A stretch of DNA of 64,000 nt from Sciurus carolinensis. Its lineage: Eukaryota; Chordata; Mammalia; Rodentia; Sciuridae. The notes beneath the pieces are model-generated. The model was not told the origin of the DNA, did no database searches, and worked only from the letters and a program-made list of their open reading frames with translations. The DNA is taken from the NCBI RefSeq assembly GCF_902686445.1, contig NC_062225.1, positions 90,570,581-90,634,580 of the forward strand. The letters run 5' to 3'. Within the stretch, counting starts at the first letter, position 1. Each line of letters begins with the position of its first letter. The translations under genes were made by a program, and so were the position numbers. Positions 13,225-24,555 of this stretch are shown here, in pieces.

Positions 13225-13265
13225 CTTCCCTCCCTGCCTCCCTTCCTCGCCTCCTTCCTTCCTGA
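13225..13265 (+). repeat. Pyrimidine-rich (CCTT/CCTCC) low-complexity tract
   Basis: Near-continuous C/T run built from ccct, cctt and cctcc words. Ordinary interrupted microsatellite. Confidence 0.75.
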
Positions 13266-14487
13266 CCACGATACCCTTGCTCTTGTTTGAGGGTCAGCTC
13301 TGCTGTCGCCACCTTTGGCTCCCAGCACTTGGGATTTGCCCACCAGGCTCCTCAATCTGCGTGTCCTATCACATTGATAATAAAATGCATAACCCTTATT
13401 CCTTAAATTCACTTTATTATTTGGTATTAACGGGACATGCTCATTTTATGTACTTCTTGCCTTCTGAGAACGTCTGCATACGCTTCATTTCCACTCACAC
13501 GATATTCTCTCCTTAATTTATGTGCATGTGTACACAGCCCTGCAGGACTTCCCCAACACACCGGAGCTTTCTTATCGAACCGCAAACGAACAGGTCATTT
13601 CAGAGTTGAGGCACAGATGTGTCTGTTGCAATGAGCAGTAAGAATCCTCTCTGGCTTCGAAGGAGAACAAGTCCCTGAGGAATTTACCCATCGGCTGCTG
13701 GATCATGATTGTAGCAGAAGAACAGGAAGTTGAAAGCCCCATGTGAGAAGAAAGAGTCAGAAATACAGATCACGCAGTCTACTGAAATGCAGCCAGATAA
13801 GTAAGACCCATGAGCAGAACATCTCTGCGCCGTCCCCAGCACGCCCTTCGCAGAACACAGACATAAGAAAGGAAAGGACTGTGAGTTAAATCCCAGAAAT
13901 TCAGGGAAACGGTTTCTTAGTCCATTTGAAAATGATTCTACCTTCTCTGAAATTTCCTAAGCAACTGCACCGTGTTTCACAAATGCCCTTTGGTCCCCGG
14001 CCTCCGGGTAGATCAAAACCGGGTCTCCTCCTCCAGGCCTGGAGCACACGTGTGCGTGGAGACCCCAGCTGAGCCCGCCGTGTGGCCTTTTCAAATTGAA
14101 CCTAAGCCATTCGGCATGCAAGCTCTTTTGGTGGTGGCCAAGCACGACTTCCTGTTTCTGAGGAGAAAGGCTTAAAAAGTCTCATAAAAAGACTCGAAGG
14201 GCTTCTTGGATATCAAAGGCTCCTTACAAACACTGTTTGACGAGTTAAGTGTTCGAGTGAGAGACACACGGAATTCATTTCCTTTAAAATGCACATGGGA
14301 TTAAGAATTATAGAGGAAGGGGCTTAGAAAAATACATCTCGGTTTTTATCAAACTTAAAATGCATAAAACAGCTTGAACTGCCTTAAATGTATAAATCAT
14401 GGCTAAAATGATCTCTTAAAATGTGCACTGCTTATACGTGGGCACGGTCACACACAAGGTGGCCTGCAAAATGATGAGGTAGATTTT

Positions 14488-14505
14488 AAGGTTCATATGA
14501 ACCTT
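14488..14505. other. Perfect 18-bp palindrome
   Basis: 'aaggttcatatgaacctt' is its own reverse complement. It contains two inverted GGTTCA hexamers (a nuclear-receptor half-site variant) separated by 2 bp, centred on the E-box-like CATATG. It lies in AT-rich, repeat-free DNA. Function is unknown. Confidence 0.85.
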
Positions 14506-15420
14506 TTGCATTCAAATACCTGCAGGTTGCCAACAGAGGCCTGGCCGGGCCCTCCCGCGCTCCCGGTTCCCACGGGTCCTGCTGCTCCACTTCCCGAACC
14601 CAGTGCCACGCTCTCCCCTCGGTTCCAAGCTGGCTTCAGGATTCAGATGAAATGGCTCTCGTCTTCAGTTTACAGCCATATTTAAGGATAACACATTTGA
14701 TTTTGAGTCAGATCTCCAGTACAAATTTAAAGGTAAATCCGGGGATGCTGATTTAGGCTTTAGAAGATCCGACGTGATTTGGAGGGGGCTCTTAAACTGG
14801 CTTTATGACCGGCAAGGACAGGAGACGCCAGGGTACTCAGAGCAGTGGGGAGAAGGGCTCTTATGTGTCAGGTGAGTGATTCCTGCACAAAGCCACTGAA
14901 AAGCCACTGTCGTGGACACTGTGAGATATCTGTCCCAAAGCCGTCCATTCCTGTAATCCACTCTGGTTGCCACACCAGTATGTTGGCCCCAGGCCTGGAG
15001 GAGAAGGAGACCCAGTTTTGATCTACTCGGAGGCCAGAGTGACATCCGTGACGCGGTGGCTGGGAGAGGTAAGTGTGGGCACCGCCTGGGCAGCCCCAGA
15101 TCTGCTCCTCCCATAGTCAAGAGAGCATCCTCCTAAGAAGAAAGGTCGCTGTAGCCTTTACCTCGCGCTGTGACCGCAGAGCCCTGAAACCTGCCTCCAC
15201 GAGGACGCAGATCACATCTGGAGTTCCGCGTGGTTCCTTCCTGTCACCATCTGAGGATAAGGGCAGCTCTGTGTCCCTCTTGGTCTTAGACTGAGCCTTC
15301 TCACTAGCGTGATCACATGATAATTCATCACCTCCACCGTGACAACTTTAAGAGCGAACAGGAGCCTTACTACGAATTTTTCAGGGAAACAGAGATAAAC
15401 CGCAGCTCTTCAGGAATGCC

Positions 15421-15690
15421 GGCATGTGTGGCCATGCGGCCTGCCCCTGCGTCCTGGGACTCCTCGGCCTGAGCCGTGGCTGGTGCTGAGCGAGGTGGGG
15501 CCGAGTCTGTGTCCATGACGTCCCAACTGCTCCGGCGGGCACTGGACACCCACAGGGGTCTTGCTGCCTCGATAGAGTGGGGGCAGCCACCGTGCATGCA
15601 GCGGTCCCAGGCACAGAGGCGTTCCGCGGCCGGCCAGAAGCAGAGCTCAGGCGTGGTCTCGGGCCCACACTGGGCGCTGGACTGACAGGG
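15421..15690. promoter_or_regulatory. CpG-dense block (possible small CpG island)
   Basis: By hand count about 19 CpG dinucleotides fall in 270 bp at roughly 65% GC, several times denser than the flanks. It includes a CRE-like 'tgacgtcc' near 15517 and 'ccgcggccggcc' near 15625. No transcription start, exon or splice site can be assigned. It could equally be a GC-rich remnant or an exon of an unrecognised non-coding transcript. Confidence 0.35.
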
Positions 15691-16198
15691 CTTCATCTGC
15701 GTCTCCAACTGTCGCCCTTCACCTTGGACGTGGGGAGCCTCCACCATTTAGTAAGAAGAGAGAAAACACTCTGGTTCCAAGCCCGAACACTCGCCTCCCT
15801 CTCCGTGAATCTGGAAAAACAGCCCTCTACCTTTGCTCCTGTCGGGAGTCTCATGAGCCCTGTCCTTGCGTGGGGCCCTACCCACCGTCCAGGTCTCACA
15901 CCTTCTTGACCTTCACTGGCAGAGGGTGAAGGGTTCCTTTCTAATGGGTTCCTTTAGAATTTCTTGCTGGAAAGAAAGAAAGTAAAGAAAAGATGCTCTT
16001 TCATTTACTTTCTCCACATCTAGTTAAATGTTCTCACTATGTTGAAAAATGACAACTCCACGTAACTAGGATTTTTAATCTATTATCTGCCTTCCTTCAC
16101 AAACCATCAACAACCATGTTTTGCTCATAGTACCAACTAATTAAATCTTCACTTATAATGCATTGGAACTCACTTTGGCATACCTATAGTAAGCACTG

Positions 16199-16219
16199 TA
16201 CAACATTCAGAATGTTGTA
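16199..16219. other. Perfect inverted repeat, 10-bp arms, 1-bp spacer
   Basis: Arms TACAACATTC and GAATGTTGTA are exact reverse complements around a single A. The site contains TTC-N-GAA and two inverted ACATTC (TEAD-like) half-sites. Function is unknown. Confidence 0.85.
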
Positions 16220-17712
16220 AGAAAAGCGAGACATTCAATAAATTCTGATCTAATTCTATTTGACCAGGTGACAACTTTGATAAATCTGAGGGAAGTGAGA
16301 AGTGCTACCAATAGCTGAAGTGAGCAAAGACTGATATTCTTTCTGCTTTCTAAGACATGGACCTCAACAAACTCACAAAGACGTATTTCTGGCTGCATAG
16401 CTGTGCTTTGATATGGCTATTGGCTTGGCCGTCACTTTCCATATTAATATGACACATTAATGTGCAGTAAGATAAGTTGGGGATAAGGTGTGTGGAGCTG
16501 CAAGTCAGCCTGGCCAGGGGTGCATCCTGTGTGATCCACATCCCACCCCAGGAGGGCCACCTGGAGACTTGCTGTGCCTTGGCCCCTGAGGATGTTGCAT
16601 TTTATCTGTGGTCACTTGCTGACCTTTCCTTCTGTGGGCTCAGTTCCCTGGTAACCTGCAAAGGTAAAACTGTCACTTTTGTTACTAGGCAGCACCCAGG
16701 AAGCACATTGCATCTGGGCTGGGAGCAACCACAGAGGAACGATAAACACGGGATGGGCAGGTGGCTCTTGTACCTGGAAGGTTCCTAGGCCTGGGAAGCT
16801 GTGAATCCAAGAGGACGCGGACTTCGTTAGGGCCTTGATTTTCCTGCCGAAGTTCTTACACCAGGGCAGCTTCTGTACCCGCCTGGTTGTGGGCCTCACC
16901 TCGGCCCTGCTGGGTCGTACGCCTGCCTGGACTGCTGCTGCAGGGACCCCTGCCAACCCTGTGCGGAGTGGAGATGCTGGAACAGCAGGACTGTGCACCT
17001 GGGCTTCCTCCGGTCCTCCCTGCAGGGCTGGGCTGGCTGCAGCAAGCATGGCCTCGGGCAGCCTGCCTGCAGGTCAGGGGCTCACTCTCTTGACACCGTG
17101 CAGGACATAGGACCCGTGCAGAGTGGAACCCGGAGTCACAGCAACAACCTCTTCACGCAGTTTTAAGAATTTTTTGTGAGTTGAAATAAAGATATCATGT
17201 GTATGTACTGCTATTTTTTCAAATGTGTATATATTCTAGACTGAAAAATTATCTGAAAATGCTGAGGGATTTACTTTAGCTGATGATACTGTGTACTTTG
17301 CAGCTTATTATACAGTGGCTACATAAAAGGTTTTGACTTGGAAACAAATTTCTTCTTTTTCTCTGCATTTCATTTAGATCTAACATTCTGTAATTTTGCA
17401 AATTACTACAGTTATTATTAATATTTGCTAAGTGTCACTGACTAACATTTTTTACCAACTGAAAAATCAACAAATTCTAAGGTTTTCTTGAAAACACAAG
17501 TTCCCCAGATGTCAGCTTATGGAAACTAGTCTGAACAAAGGTTGGCTTTAATTGTTTTGAGGAGAAGAAGAGATCGATTTCTTCTGAACTAAGCCAAAGT
17601 TTTGAAAACATATGTGTTTATTACATATTAAATTAAATATAATATCTGTAGATAAGATACACATACACAAACATACCTAACGTCAATATTTTCAAACTCT
17701 ACTATATAGCAA

Positions 17713-17929
17713 CTTCTTCTTCTTTTTCTGTGAGGGGTACTGGGAATTGAACTCAGGGACACTCTACCACTGAGCCACTTCCCCAGACTTATTACGTATT
17801 TTATTTAGAGACAGGGTCTCACTGAGTTGCTTAGCACCTTGCTTTTGTTGAGGCTGGCTTTGAATTCTCAATCCTCCTGTCTCAGCCTCCTGAGCCACTG
17901 GAATTACAGATGTGCAACACTGCACCCAG
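17713..17929 (-). mobile_element. Composite B1/ID-type SINE (sciurid type)
   Basis: Read on the minus strand it has a 7SL/B1-like head ('gtaattccagtggctcagg', 'gaggctgaggcaggaggatt', 'gaccctgtctc') and an ID-like tail ('gtggctcagtggtagagtgt', 'ttcaattcccagtacc') ending in an A-rich tract. That tract appears here as the T-rich start at 17713. The head-plus-tail arrangement is typical of squirrel-family SINEs and is the best clue to the organism. Non-coding, mobilised by L1. Confidence 0.85.
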
Positions 17930-17959
17930 AAACTATTTTTTAATTAAGAAAATATGTTC

Positions 17960-18133
17960 CATCAACTAAGGAGGGAAATTGACCCAGGAGAATCCAAATT
18001 TGAGATCAGACTCAGCAATTTAGTAAGACCCTAAGCAATTTAAGAAGATACTGTCTCAAAATTAAAAAGAAAAGGTCTTGGGATATAGCTCGGTGGTAAA
18101 GAGATCTTGGTTTCATTCCTGGTACTAAAAAGA
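17960..18133 (+). mobile_element. Composite B1/ID-type SINE, 5'-truncated
   Basis: The head is worn ('caggagaatccaaatttgag', 'agtaagaccctaagcaattt', 'gatactgtctcaaaatta') and is followed by an ID-like tail ('tcttgggatatagctcggtgg', shortened) and 'cattcctggtacta'. It lies only about 30 bp from the opposite-strand SINE at 17713, so the pair forms an inverted SINE arrangement that could pair in RNA. Confidence 0.75.
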
Positions 18134-18215
18134 ATAAGGAGGAGGAGAAGGAGGAGGAGAAAAAATAAGGAAGGAAGGAAGCAAGCAAGGAAGGAAGGAA
18201 GGAATAAAGAAAGAG
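18134..18215 (+). repeat. (GGA)n/(GGAA)n purine microsatellite
   Basis: ggagga and ggaagg repeats follow directly on the A-rich tail of the SINE at 17960-18133. SINE tails commonly seed such microsatellites. Confidence 0.9.
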
Positions 18216-19464
18216 AGTCCCCCTTTCTCGTCCCATCTGCCTTCTTTGGAAAGAGCTAATGAGGTGCTCTCCAGTTAATCTCAGACCCCATGGAGGCATA
18301 CCAAGTGATTAAGAAGGTAACTGGATCTCTAAATGCATAGAGTTTTGTTGATGAAAATCCTGTAATTGCACCCAGAAATGTGCTGGAAGGCAGTGCTGGC
18401 TGAATGGATCAGATTAATCAATACCACGTGACAAATTCTTCTTAGCTGTCTCTTACTAGGACAGACTCTGTTCTAGTACTGCAGTAAGTAGCAGAATCAA
18501 TGATTCAAATTTCACTGCCTTTAGTAGACATTTAATTAACAGCAATTTAGACAAAGGTGAAGGGGCTGAGAAGGAACAGTGAGATGCAGGGCTTGAGTAA
18601 CCAAGATGATGGAACTGCTCAGGACTGAGTCCGGGTGTCCAGCACAAATCCTAGATCTGAAGACATCTGTGTCCTCAGGACTCACAACAAGCCTCACCTC
18701 TCACAGAGGCAAAGGCATGCTGCTTTAAAAAAATCTCAGAATCCATCAAAGCCATGGGAAGAAGTATTTCCCTCCTTCCCAATTCTACCTCAATGTCATT
18801 ACTGAGAAGGTGCATGGGTGTTGGATTTTAAAATCCTACAAAAGATCAAGAAATAGAAAAAGAGGGAAAGGGAAGAAAAGACGCAGCAGAAGAAAAGGAA
18901 GTTGGGGTTATTGTGGAGCGAGGTGCCACACAAAGAGGTTTCCTTCTGCCAAGTCCTTACTGCTGTATTTCTGTTTTCCTACCCTTCAAGTCTCTTAGGG
19001 AAGCAGATGTCTACAAAGAGATCCAGGATTTGTAAGCATCTTGAATAGATCAGAAGAAATTCAGATGGGTTGAGCGGAAAAAGTGGCCCCAATCATCTGA
19101 AGGTCAGGGCCTCAAAGAAAGCGATGTCAGACCTTCATGAAACAAGAGCTCTTACAGAGAACGCGGGAGAGGCAGGAAGCCAGAGCGAAGAGTGGGGCAG
19201 CCGGGAGGAAGGGAGGCAGAGAGAAGGCAGAGAGCCGGGACTGAGCTGGGTCAGCCTGGAGCGGGACAGAGAGCACTGGGGAGGGACCAGAAGCAACGGG
19301 AAGGAACTGGTCTGAGGAGATGAAAGCCCAGAGGCGGGAAGGGCAGAAGGGAGTGCAGAGGGACACGCAACCATCACAAATGCAGAAAAGGCCTGATGGT
19401 TTTTTCTGGATGTAAAGTGTCAGATCAGAGTGAAAGGACTGAGCAACAGGTACTGGTTTTCAGT
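18216..19464. other. Single-copy non-coding stretch
   Basis: No gene recognised. 18840-18900 is rich in A and G and encodes a Lys/Arg-rich chance frame. 19130-19370 is purine-rich. No promoter or RNA gene seen. Confidence 0.5.
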
Positions 19465-19640
19465 TTATTTGTTTGGGATTTTTCTGGTACTGGGCATTGA
19501 ACCCAGGGGAACTCTATCACTGAGCTACATCCCCAGACCTTTTTATTTGTTACTTGGAGACAGACTGGCCTTGAACTTGTGATCCTCCTGCCTCCACCTC
19601 CCAAGACCCTGGGATGACAGGTATGCACCACCGTGACCAC
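19465..19640 (-). mobile_element. Composite B1/ID-type SINE (sciurid type)
   Basis: On the plus strand it reads 'tctggtactgggcattgaac', 'ctatcactgagctacatccc', 'ttggagacagactggccttg', 'atcctcctgcctccacctcc', which is the reverse complement of an ID-like tail and a B1-like head. The middle of the head is shorter than in the copy at 17713. Starts with a T-rich tract, so it is inserted in minus orientation. Confidence 0.85.
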
Positions 19641-20394
19641 TACTATTTTATCAACGACTCCTGGTGGGCCAAATCCGGAGCCAAAGAGAAGTCATGAAAA
19701 ACAAAATGTGTTTGAAAAATGAAGTTCACTGCAAGTTTATTAATGCTTTTAGAAACTGGAGTTCTGCGTAATTTCTCCTGATGCCACAAGCTTTTCTTAG
19801 CGAAACTTTAGGCTCAGTAAAACCAACACGGAACAGCACTTGGTCTTTCTATAGCTAATCCCTTACTTTTTCTCATGAGGAAGTCCAAGATGTGCCATGG
19901 TCATGTGTTTGCCAAGTGTTTGTCTCTGTGGCACATGCTGGCCTGGACCAACATATTTAAATCCTCGGTACCTCTTTGAGTGAAATACCCAAGGAAATTA
20001 TCCCAGACAAGGATCTCAGCCTCTGAGCACCTGGATTTCTTTTCTTCAGGGACAATACAGATCCACTCAAAATGAGGAGGACACACGAGGCCCCTGGCGT
20101 GAGACGAGCCCACACCTCGGTCAGTGAGGGCCATGTTCTCATCGCTTTCTAGCTCGTGGACTTTGGTTCTAGGGAACAGCGGGGTTGAAGTGTGGGGGTC
20201 AGTGAGCCACAGGTCTCCCAGACAAGTCCTCGCATGGGGTTTGGGTGGAGGAGGAGGGAGCGGAGCATGCTCGGCGCTGTGGATGAACTCCTTCTGAGAG
20301 CTCCCTAAGCAGCTCTTCAGACGCCTCTTCTGTGGAGTAGTATCAGGACGCGGCTTGTGAAGAGGCCTCCCGTCCTAAACGTGCACATTAGCTG

Positions 20395-20830
20395 GGAGAT
20401 AATTACCAGCTCAGACCTCTCTCAGTCACTCTGCAGCTCGCATCCCAGCCATTTTCGACGGCGATTGAAAATTGCCCGTTAAGAGTGTTCAGGAACGTTT
20501 GTCATAAGATGTCGCAATATGCAGATCTGCACCAGAGATTTGAGAATACATATCGTGTCAAAGCCCCATTGTGTCAAGAATCCATTTCTTTAAAATAGTT
20601 CTTGCACAGAAATTCAGAATTCAATAGACTCTATCGGCCTGAAGGAAGTAGTCGAAAGATAATGATTAAATGATCTGTCCTTGTCAACACTAGCTGTTTG
20701 TATGGCAAAAGGGGCATTGCAGTCAATTACCAAAATACAGATTTCTTCAAAATCGAGGAGGTTCACGTGTTAATTGTCTCTTCTGTTGCTGCAGAAAATC
20801 AGGATATCAGCAAATAAAATCGTTCCGAGA
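20395..20830. promoter_or_regulatory. Candidate conserved non-coding element
   Basis: Repeat-free 435-bp block with AT-rich text and scattered preserved CpGs ('ttttcgacggcgattg', 'atgtcgcaatatgcagatc'). It holds several homeodomain-type cores (GATAATTACC near 20399, TAATGATTAAATGAT near 20663, TCAATTACC near 20725, GTTAATTG near 20770) and an octamer-like ATGCAGAT near 20519. The motif density and absence of decayed repeats resemble vertebrate developmental enhancers. Conservation cannot be measured from one sequence. Confidence 0.3.
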
Positions 20831-22154
20831 AACAATCACTCCCTAATTCACAATTCTTAGAGAACAGAATGCAGATTTTTCTTGGTAGTGAACCAGATGG
20901 CCATCTGGGGGAACCAAGAGTCTCTGAGAAACGTGGGGCTCGCCACCCTTCCCGCCTGCCGTCCGTCATGTCTGCGGGAGCCAAGAGGATCAGGGGCCGC
21001 ACCACCAGCCATGCATGACTCCCTGCGGCTCTCTTGCCCTCCTTCCATCTGACACACAGGTGACCCTCCTGCTCCCCACAGGAGCCGAGCTGGCAGCAGT
21101 TAGGCGAAACATGATGGCAGCCCGTCGCCGGGACACTCCACTCAGGTCTCGCCTTCTCTGTGGCCTCCTTGCTTCTACTTCCTGTGCTGGACATAGATTC
21201 CTAGCAGAAACCAAAACCTACGTGGACCGAGCGAGCTGACGGTGAGGGTGAAGCCCCCAGAACTTTCCTGAAGATGGCCCTGATGCTTCTGGCGCTGGGG
21301 CAGACTTCCCAGGAAGCGCCTCCCCCATCAGCAGAGCAGAGCGTGTGCCGAGGACCCTGTGGGGCTGTCTGTGTCCAGGGCACCTGGTCTCTGGGGCTCC
21401 CTCCCAAGCAGACTCTGCACCCTCCCCACCCCATCTCTTATTTAGTGTGTCGTGGGCAATGCCTCACGGGCCTGGGGAGCTCTCCCCATGGAGGTTGGGC
21501 TCAATTGACCCCGACGAGGCTGCCAACATCACGGCAAGCATCTTCCTGTCATCTTTGTCTTGTGCTTGTGATTGGACTCTCAGCTCCTGGAGAAGAGTCT
21601 ACGGGAAGAAGAGGAGCAAGCCCTGCCCTCGGCTCATGCGGAGAAAATGTGGCCCTGGCAGAGTGCGCATAGCTCAGTCCCTTTTGGACACTCAGTTCCT
21701 CCAGGTAGTGAAACCAGGCAAGCCCGGGCTCACGGCTGGGCAGCCACAAGTTGTACAGTCCTGTGAAACTCTCAGGATGGCCTAGCGACCAGGAGAGTCA
21801 TTAGAGAAGTGGGAAAATGCTCCGACCTGCCCAGAGGCTGAGCGACTGAAGATCGGTCTGTCCCAGTGCGGAAGGACAGCGGAGCAGAGTGCAGTCTGGA
21901 TTTGGGCGTCGCCATCGTGTCCGTGTCCCCAGCGCCTCTGGTCTGCTCCTCTAGCACCGCTCCCGTTCCACATCCACTCAATAAAAGTGTGGTTTTCCCT
22001 TCATTTCTTTGATTAGTGATTTCATATTTTTTGTTTAATGTTTGAAAACCACATTCTAATGTAAGCATTTAAATGCTACAAAGAGTATGGCGTCAGCATG
22101 CAGTCTTCACCCCGATCTTCACCTCTCCCTTGCTGGTCATTGTTGTGACCGTTG

Positions 22155-22265
22155 TCCTGCCCTCCAAAACTGTGCTGTGTGTGTGCAAACACGTGTCCTG
22201 CATATGCAGGCATGCGTGCTGTGTGAGCACGTATGTGTGCATGTGAGCACATGTGTGCGAGGCGG
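22155..22265 (+). repeat. Degenerate TG-rich / alternating purine-pyrimidine tract
   Basis: Interrupted tgtg, gcgtg and catgtg words, including a perfect 14-bp palindrome 'cctgcatatgcagg' at 22197-22210. Decayed (TG)n microsatellite. Confidence 0.75.
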
Positions 22266-22944
22266 TGAGACCTGTGTAAACAGCGCTGCTGACCCATCTT
22301 CCCTGCCCACCTGTCTGTCTTCCCAACAACAGGAACCAACTGGAGTTTTGTATTCATTTCCTTCTTTTTTTTGGTTTCTAATAGCTAACTCTAAAGAATA
22401 ATTGTGCTAGACTTGAAAACATTCTGTCCTTCGGTTCTTCAATATTTCCATGAATGTGAACACGTCATATACACTTTGGGGCTCTTCATTTTCCTTTGTC
22501 TCTTGACCATATTTATTGACATGTTCAGCATTGGAGTCAATGGTCTCATCAAGAGAACACGTGATTGTGAGTGGACAATGATGTAAAATTAAATAAGACT
22601 CGTTTAAAAAGACAACCTTATCTGCAACAGCATTGAGTGCATCTTCTACAACACCCCCTTAGGTCTCCAACATATTTGGAAATAAATGGTTAAATATCGA
22701 CACGACCTTGGAACTTTAAGAGTGGGCACTGGTGTTGAAGCTCATGTCCTCAAGGCAGGATGAGCCACAGGATGCTGGCACCAAGGGACCCGTCGCATCG
22801 ACCGGCCCTGCCAACGCGTATATTATTGAGAAAGTGATGACTCCCACAGGGCTTGGCCCGCAATGAAATTAATGGCTTTGCTTCTACTCACTTTAGTTAA
22901 TGTGTCAGGTTGTTCTTAAAACTGGTAACACGCTGACTTCATAC

Positions 22945-23015
22945 ATACACACGCATGCATGTTGGAGTAGGTATGTGCCTGTAGGTACGTGAGTATACAC
23001 ACACACACAGACGTG
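22945..23015 (+). repeat. Interrupted CA/TACA microsatellite
   Basis: 'catacatacacacgcatgca' at one end and 'tatacacacacacacagacg' at the other, with a tg-rich middle. Confidence 0.75.
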
Positions 23016-23526
23016 CACCCACAGACTGTTACATCAGGCCAAAAGATACCAGCTGTTGAAAAAGTAAGGTCCAGAGCACACATTGCAGATTTGTGGTACT
23101 TACAATGAAATGAGCACCATCCGAGAAATGGTGTGGGCTGTGAATCCTCTAGGGATTGTCCAGACAGAGCAGTGCAATGGTGAGAAAGGAGCAGGTAGTC
23201 TCGAGTCGGCAGCTAGGGCTCATTTGGAAATGTGGAGTCGACGGACATTTCCACGGGCCTCTGTGACTGGCAAAGGCCTGGAGACCATGACTGAATCTGC
23301 TCTGTAAAGTACATTTTTGTGGTTTGCACGCATTCATTTTCCCAGATCACTTTATATTCAGTGTTTAATTTGCTTCACACTTCCCTGCAAGGAAAAGAAA
23401 ATATCTCACTTAACAATATCTGAATAAATGCAACTGAAACAAAGAGAGGAGCCTTGCTAACGGTGTGCCAGTCTGAGAGACATGTCCCCTGCAGTTGATC
23501 TGCTGGTTTGGTTGCTGCATGTCCAC

Positions 23527-23575
23527 CTTTCCTTCCTCCCTCCCCCTCTTCCCTTCTTTCCTTCCCTGTTGGTTG
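23527..23575 (+). repeat. Pyrimidine-rich low-complexity tract
   Basis: C/T-only run of ccttcc, ctccct and cttcc words. Confidence 0.75.
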
Positions 23576-24489
23576 AAAAGCCACCTCATACCAGGCGTGT
23601 GTTGAGTTCTGGGGCAACAAATAGGCCAGTTGCTCAAGCTCAAGGTGAGTAAGCAATGACCGATGGCTGGCCATTTTCCATGTGTGAACATAAGGAAAGG
23701 GTAGGTTTGGTGCAGAGGGCTCAGGGCCAGAGACAGGTGGCAAATGACTTCAGTCCTTTTGAAATAACTAGAAATCTTTCAGGACAAAACCAGATTCTTC
23801 TACTGGCTCTGTTTATAAAATGTCTTAATAAATGTTGAGCAGCAAAGCAAACTGAGCAAAGCTCTTTCATGATACACAGAATAGCGCTGTGTGGTTCACA
23901 CAACCCTGAAGAGCGGCACTTGGAGGAAGCAAGCACTGGCTTACTAGTGACCTGAGAGAGTCTCAGCCCCTCCAGGACGTGACACGTGACCTGAAATGAT
24001 TTAAGTTTCTTTACCTGGCTCTCTCCTTCTCTAGCATGTGACATGCCCCTTGATACAGACTCAGTGGAATCTCACAAGCCCAGGTGGGCCGTGTGGTCCT
24101 GGGATTGCTGGGAAACGCGGGTCCCCTCCCTGCCTTTCAGAGTACTGGATAGAGGCAATACCTAAAGGCATTTTGTGAAGAGAACACAATACAAAGGGTA
24201 AGGTAAGTAGAGAAGAGGGTGGGACATGGCCAGTGCTCTGTAGGTGTACTAAGTGAATGCAAGAGCAGCGAATCCTGAAAATGTGCTGGAGGAAGCAAGT
24301 GGAGCACAGGGGCCTCAGGGTACCTGCTCTACCCGTGTGCAGCGCGCTAGGCTAATTCACAGAGATGCAGAGGGCACACCGGTGGGGCTGGGACTGGGGT
24401 GGGCAGTGGGGAGGAGGGACAGGGAGAGTGCCAGACCTTCTGAAAGTGTGTCATGGAAACTGCTGGGCCACCCAACAAACATGTTGAGA

Positions 24490-24555
24490 GCCATCAAGCT
24501 GTGCTTTCAAATCGATGAGATTTATGGTGTGTGAATTATAGTGGAATAAAGCAGA
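24490..24555 (+). repeat. Short L1M 3'-end fragment
   Basis: 'aagctgtgctttcaaatcga', 'gagatttatggtgtgtgaat' and 'atagtggaataaag' match the terminal L1M 3' UTR ('ttaaaagggtgaattttatggtatgtgaattatatctcaataaa') in order. Only the last ~60 bp are present, as expected of a severely 5'-truncated LINE-1. Confidence 0.55.

Larger units (their letters stand above)
12001..17712. other. Single-copy non-coding stretch
   Basis: No gene recognised. It contains a CpG-dense block (15421-15690), a perfect 18-bp palindrome (14488-14505), a 21-bp inverted repeat (16199-16219) and a pyrimidine-rich patch (13225-13265). 14165-14440 is AT-rich and repeat-free, as is 17160-17700. Several Alu/B1-like and L1-like matches were looked for and not found here. 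Confidence 0.5.
19641..24489. other. Single-copy non-coding stretch
   Basis: Contains a repeat-free AT-rich block (20395-20830), a GC-rich block (20930-21960) ending near an AATAAA at 21980, a degenerate TG-rich tract and a CA-containing tract. Longest frame is 146 codons (21345-21785), overlapped by other frames and unrecognised. Confidence 0.5.

Noticed and set aside
18810..18998. Lys/Arg-rich 62-codon frame as a possible basic peptide or nuclear-localisation-rich exon
   Set aside because: Produced by an A/G-rich tract ('aaaaagagggaaagggaag' and similar). Low complexity explains it.
22155..22265. Z-DNA-forming regulatory tract
   Set aside because: The alternating run is too interrupted. 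A decayed microsatellite is the simpler reading.
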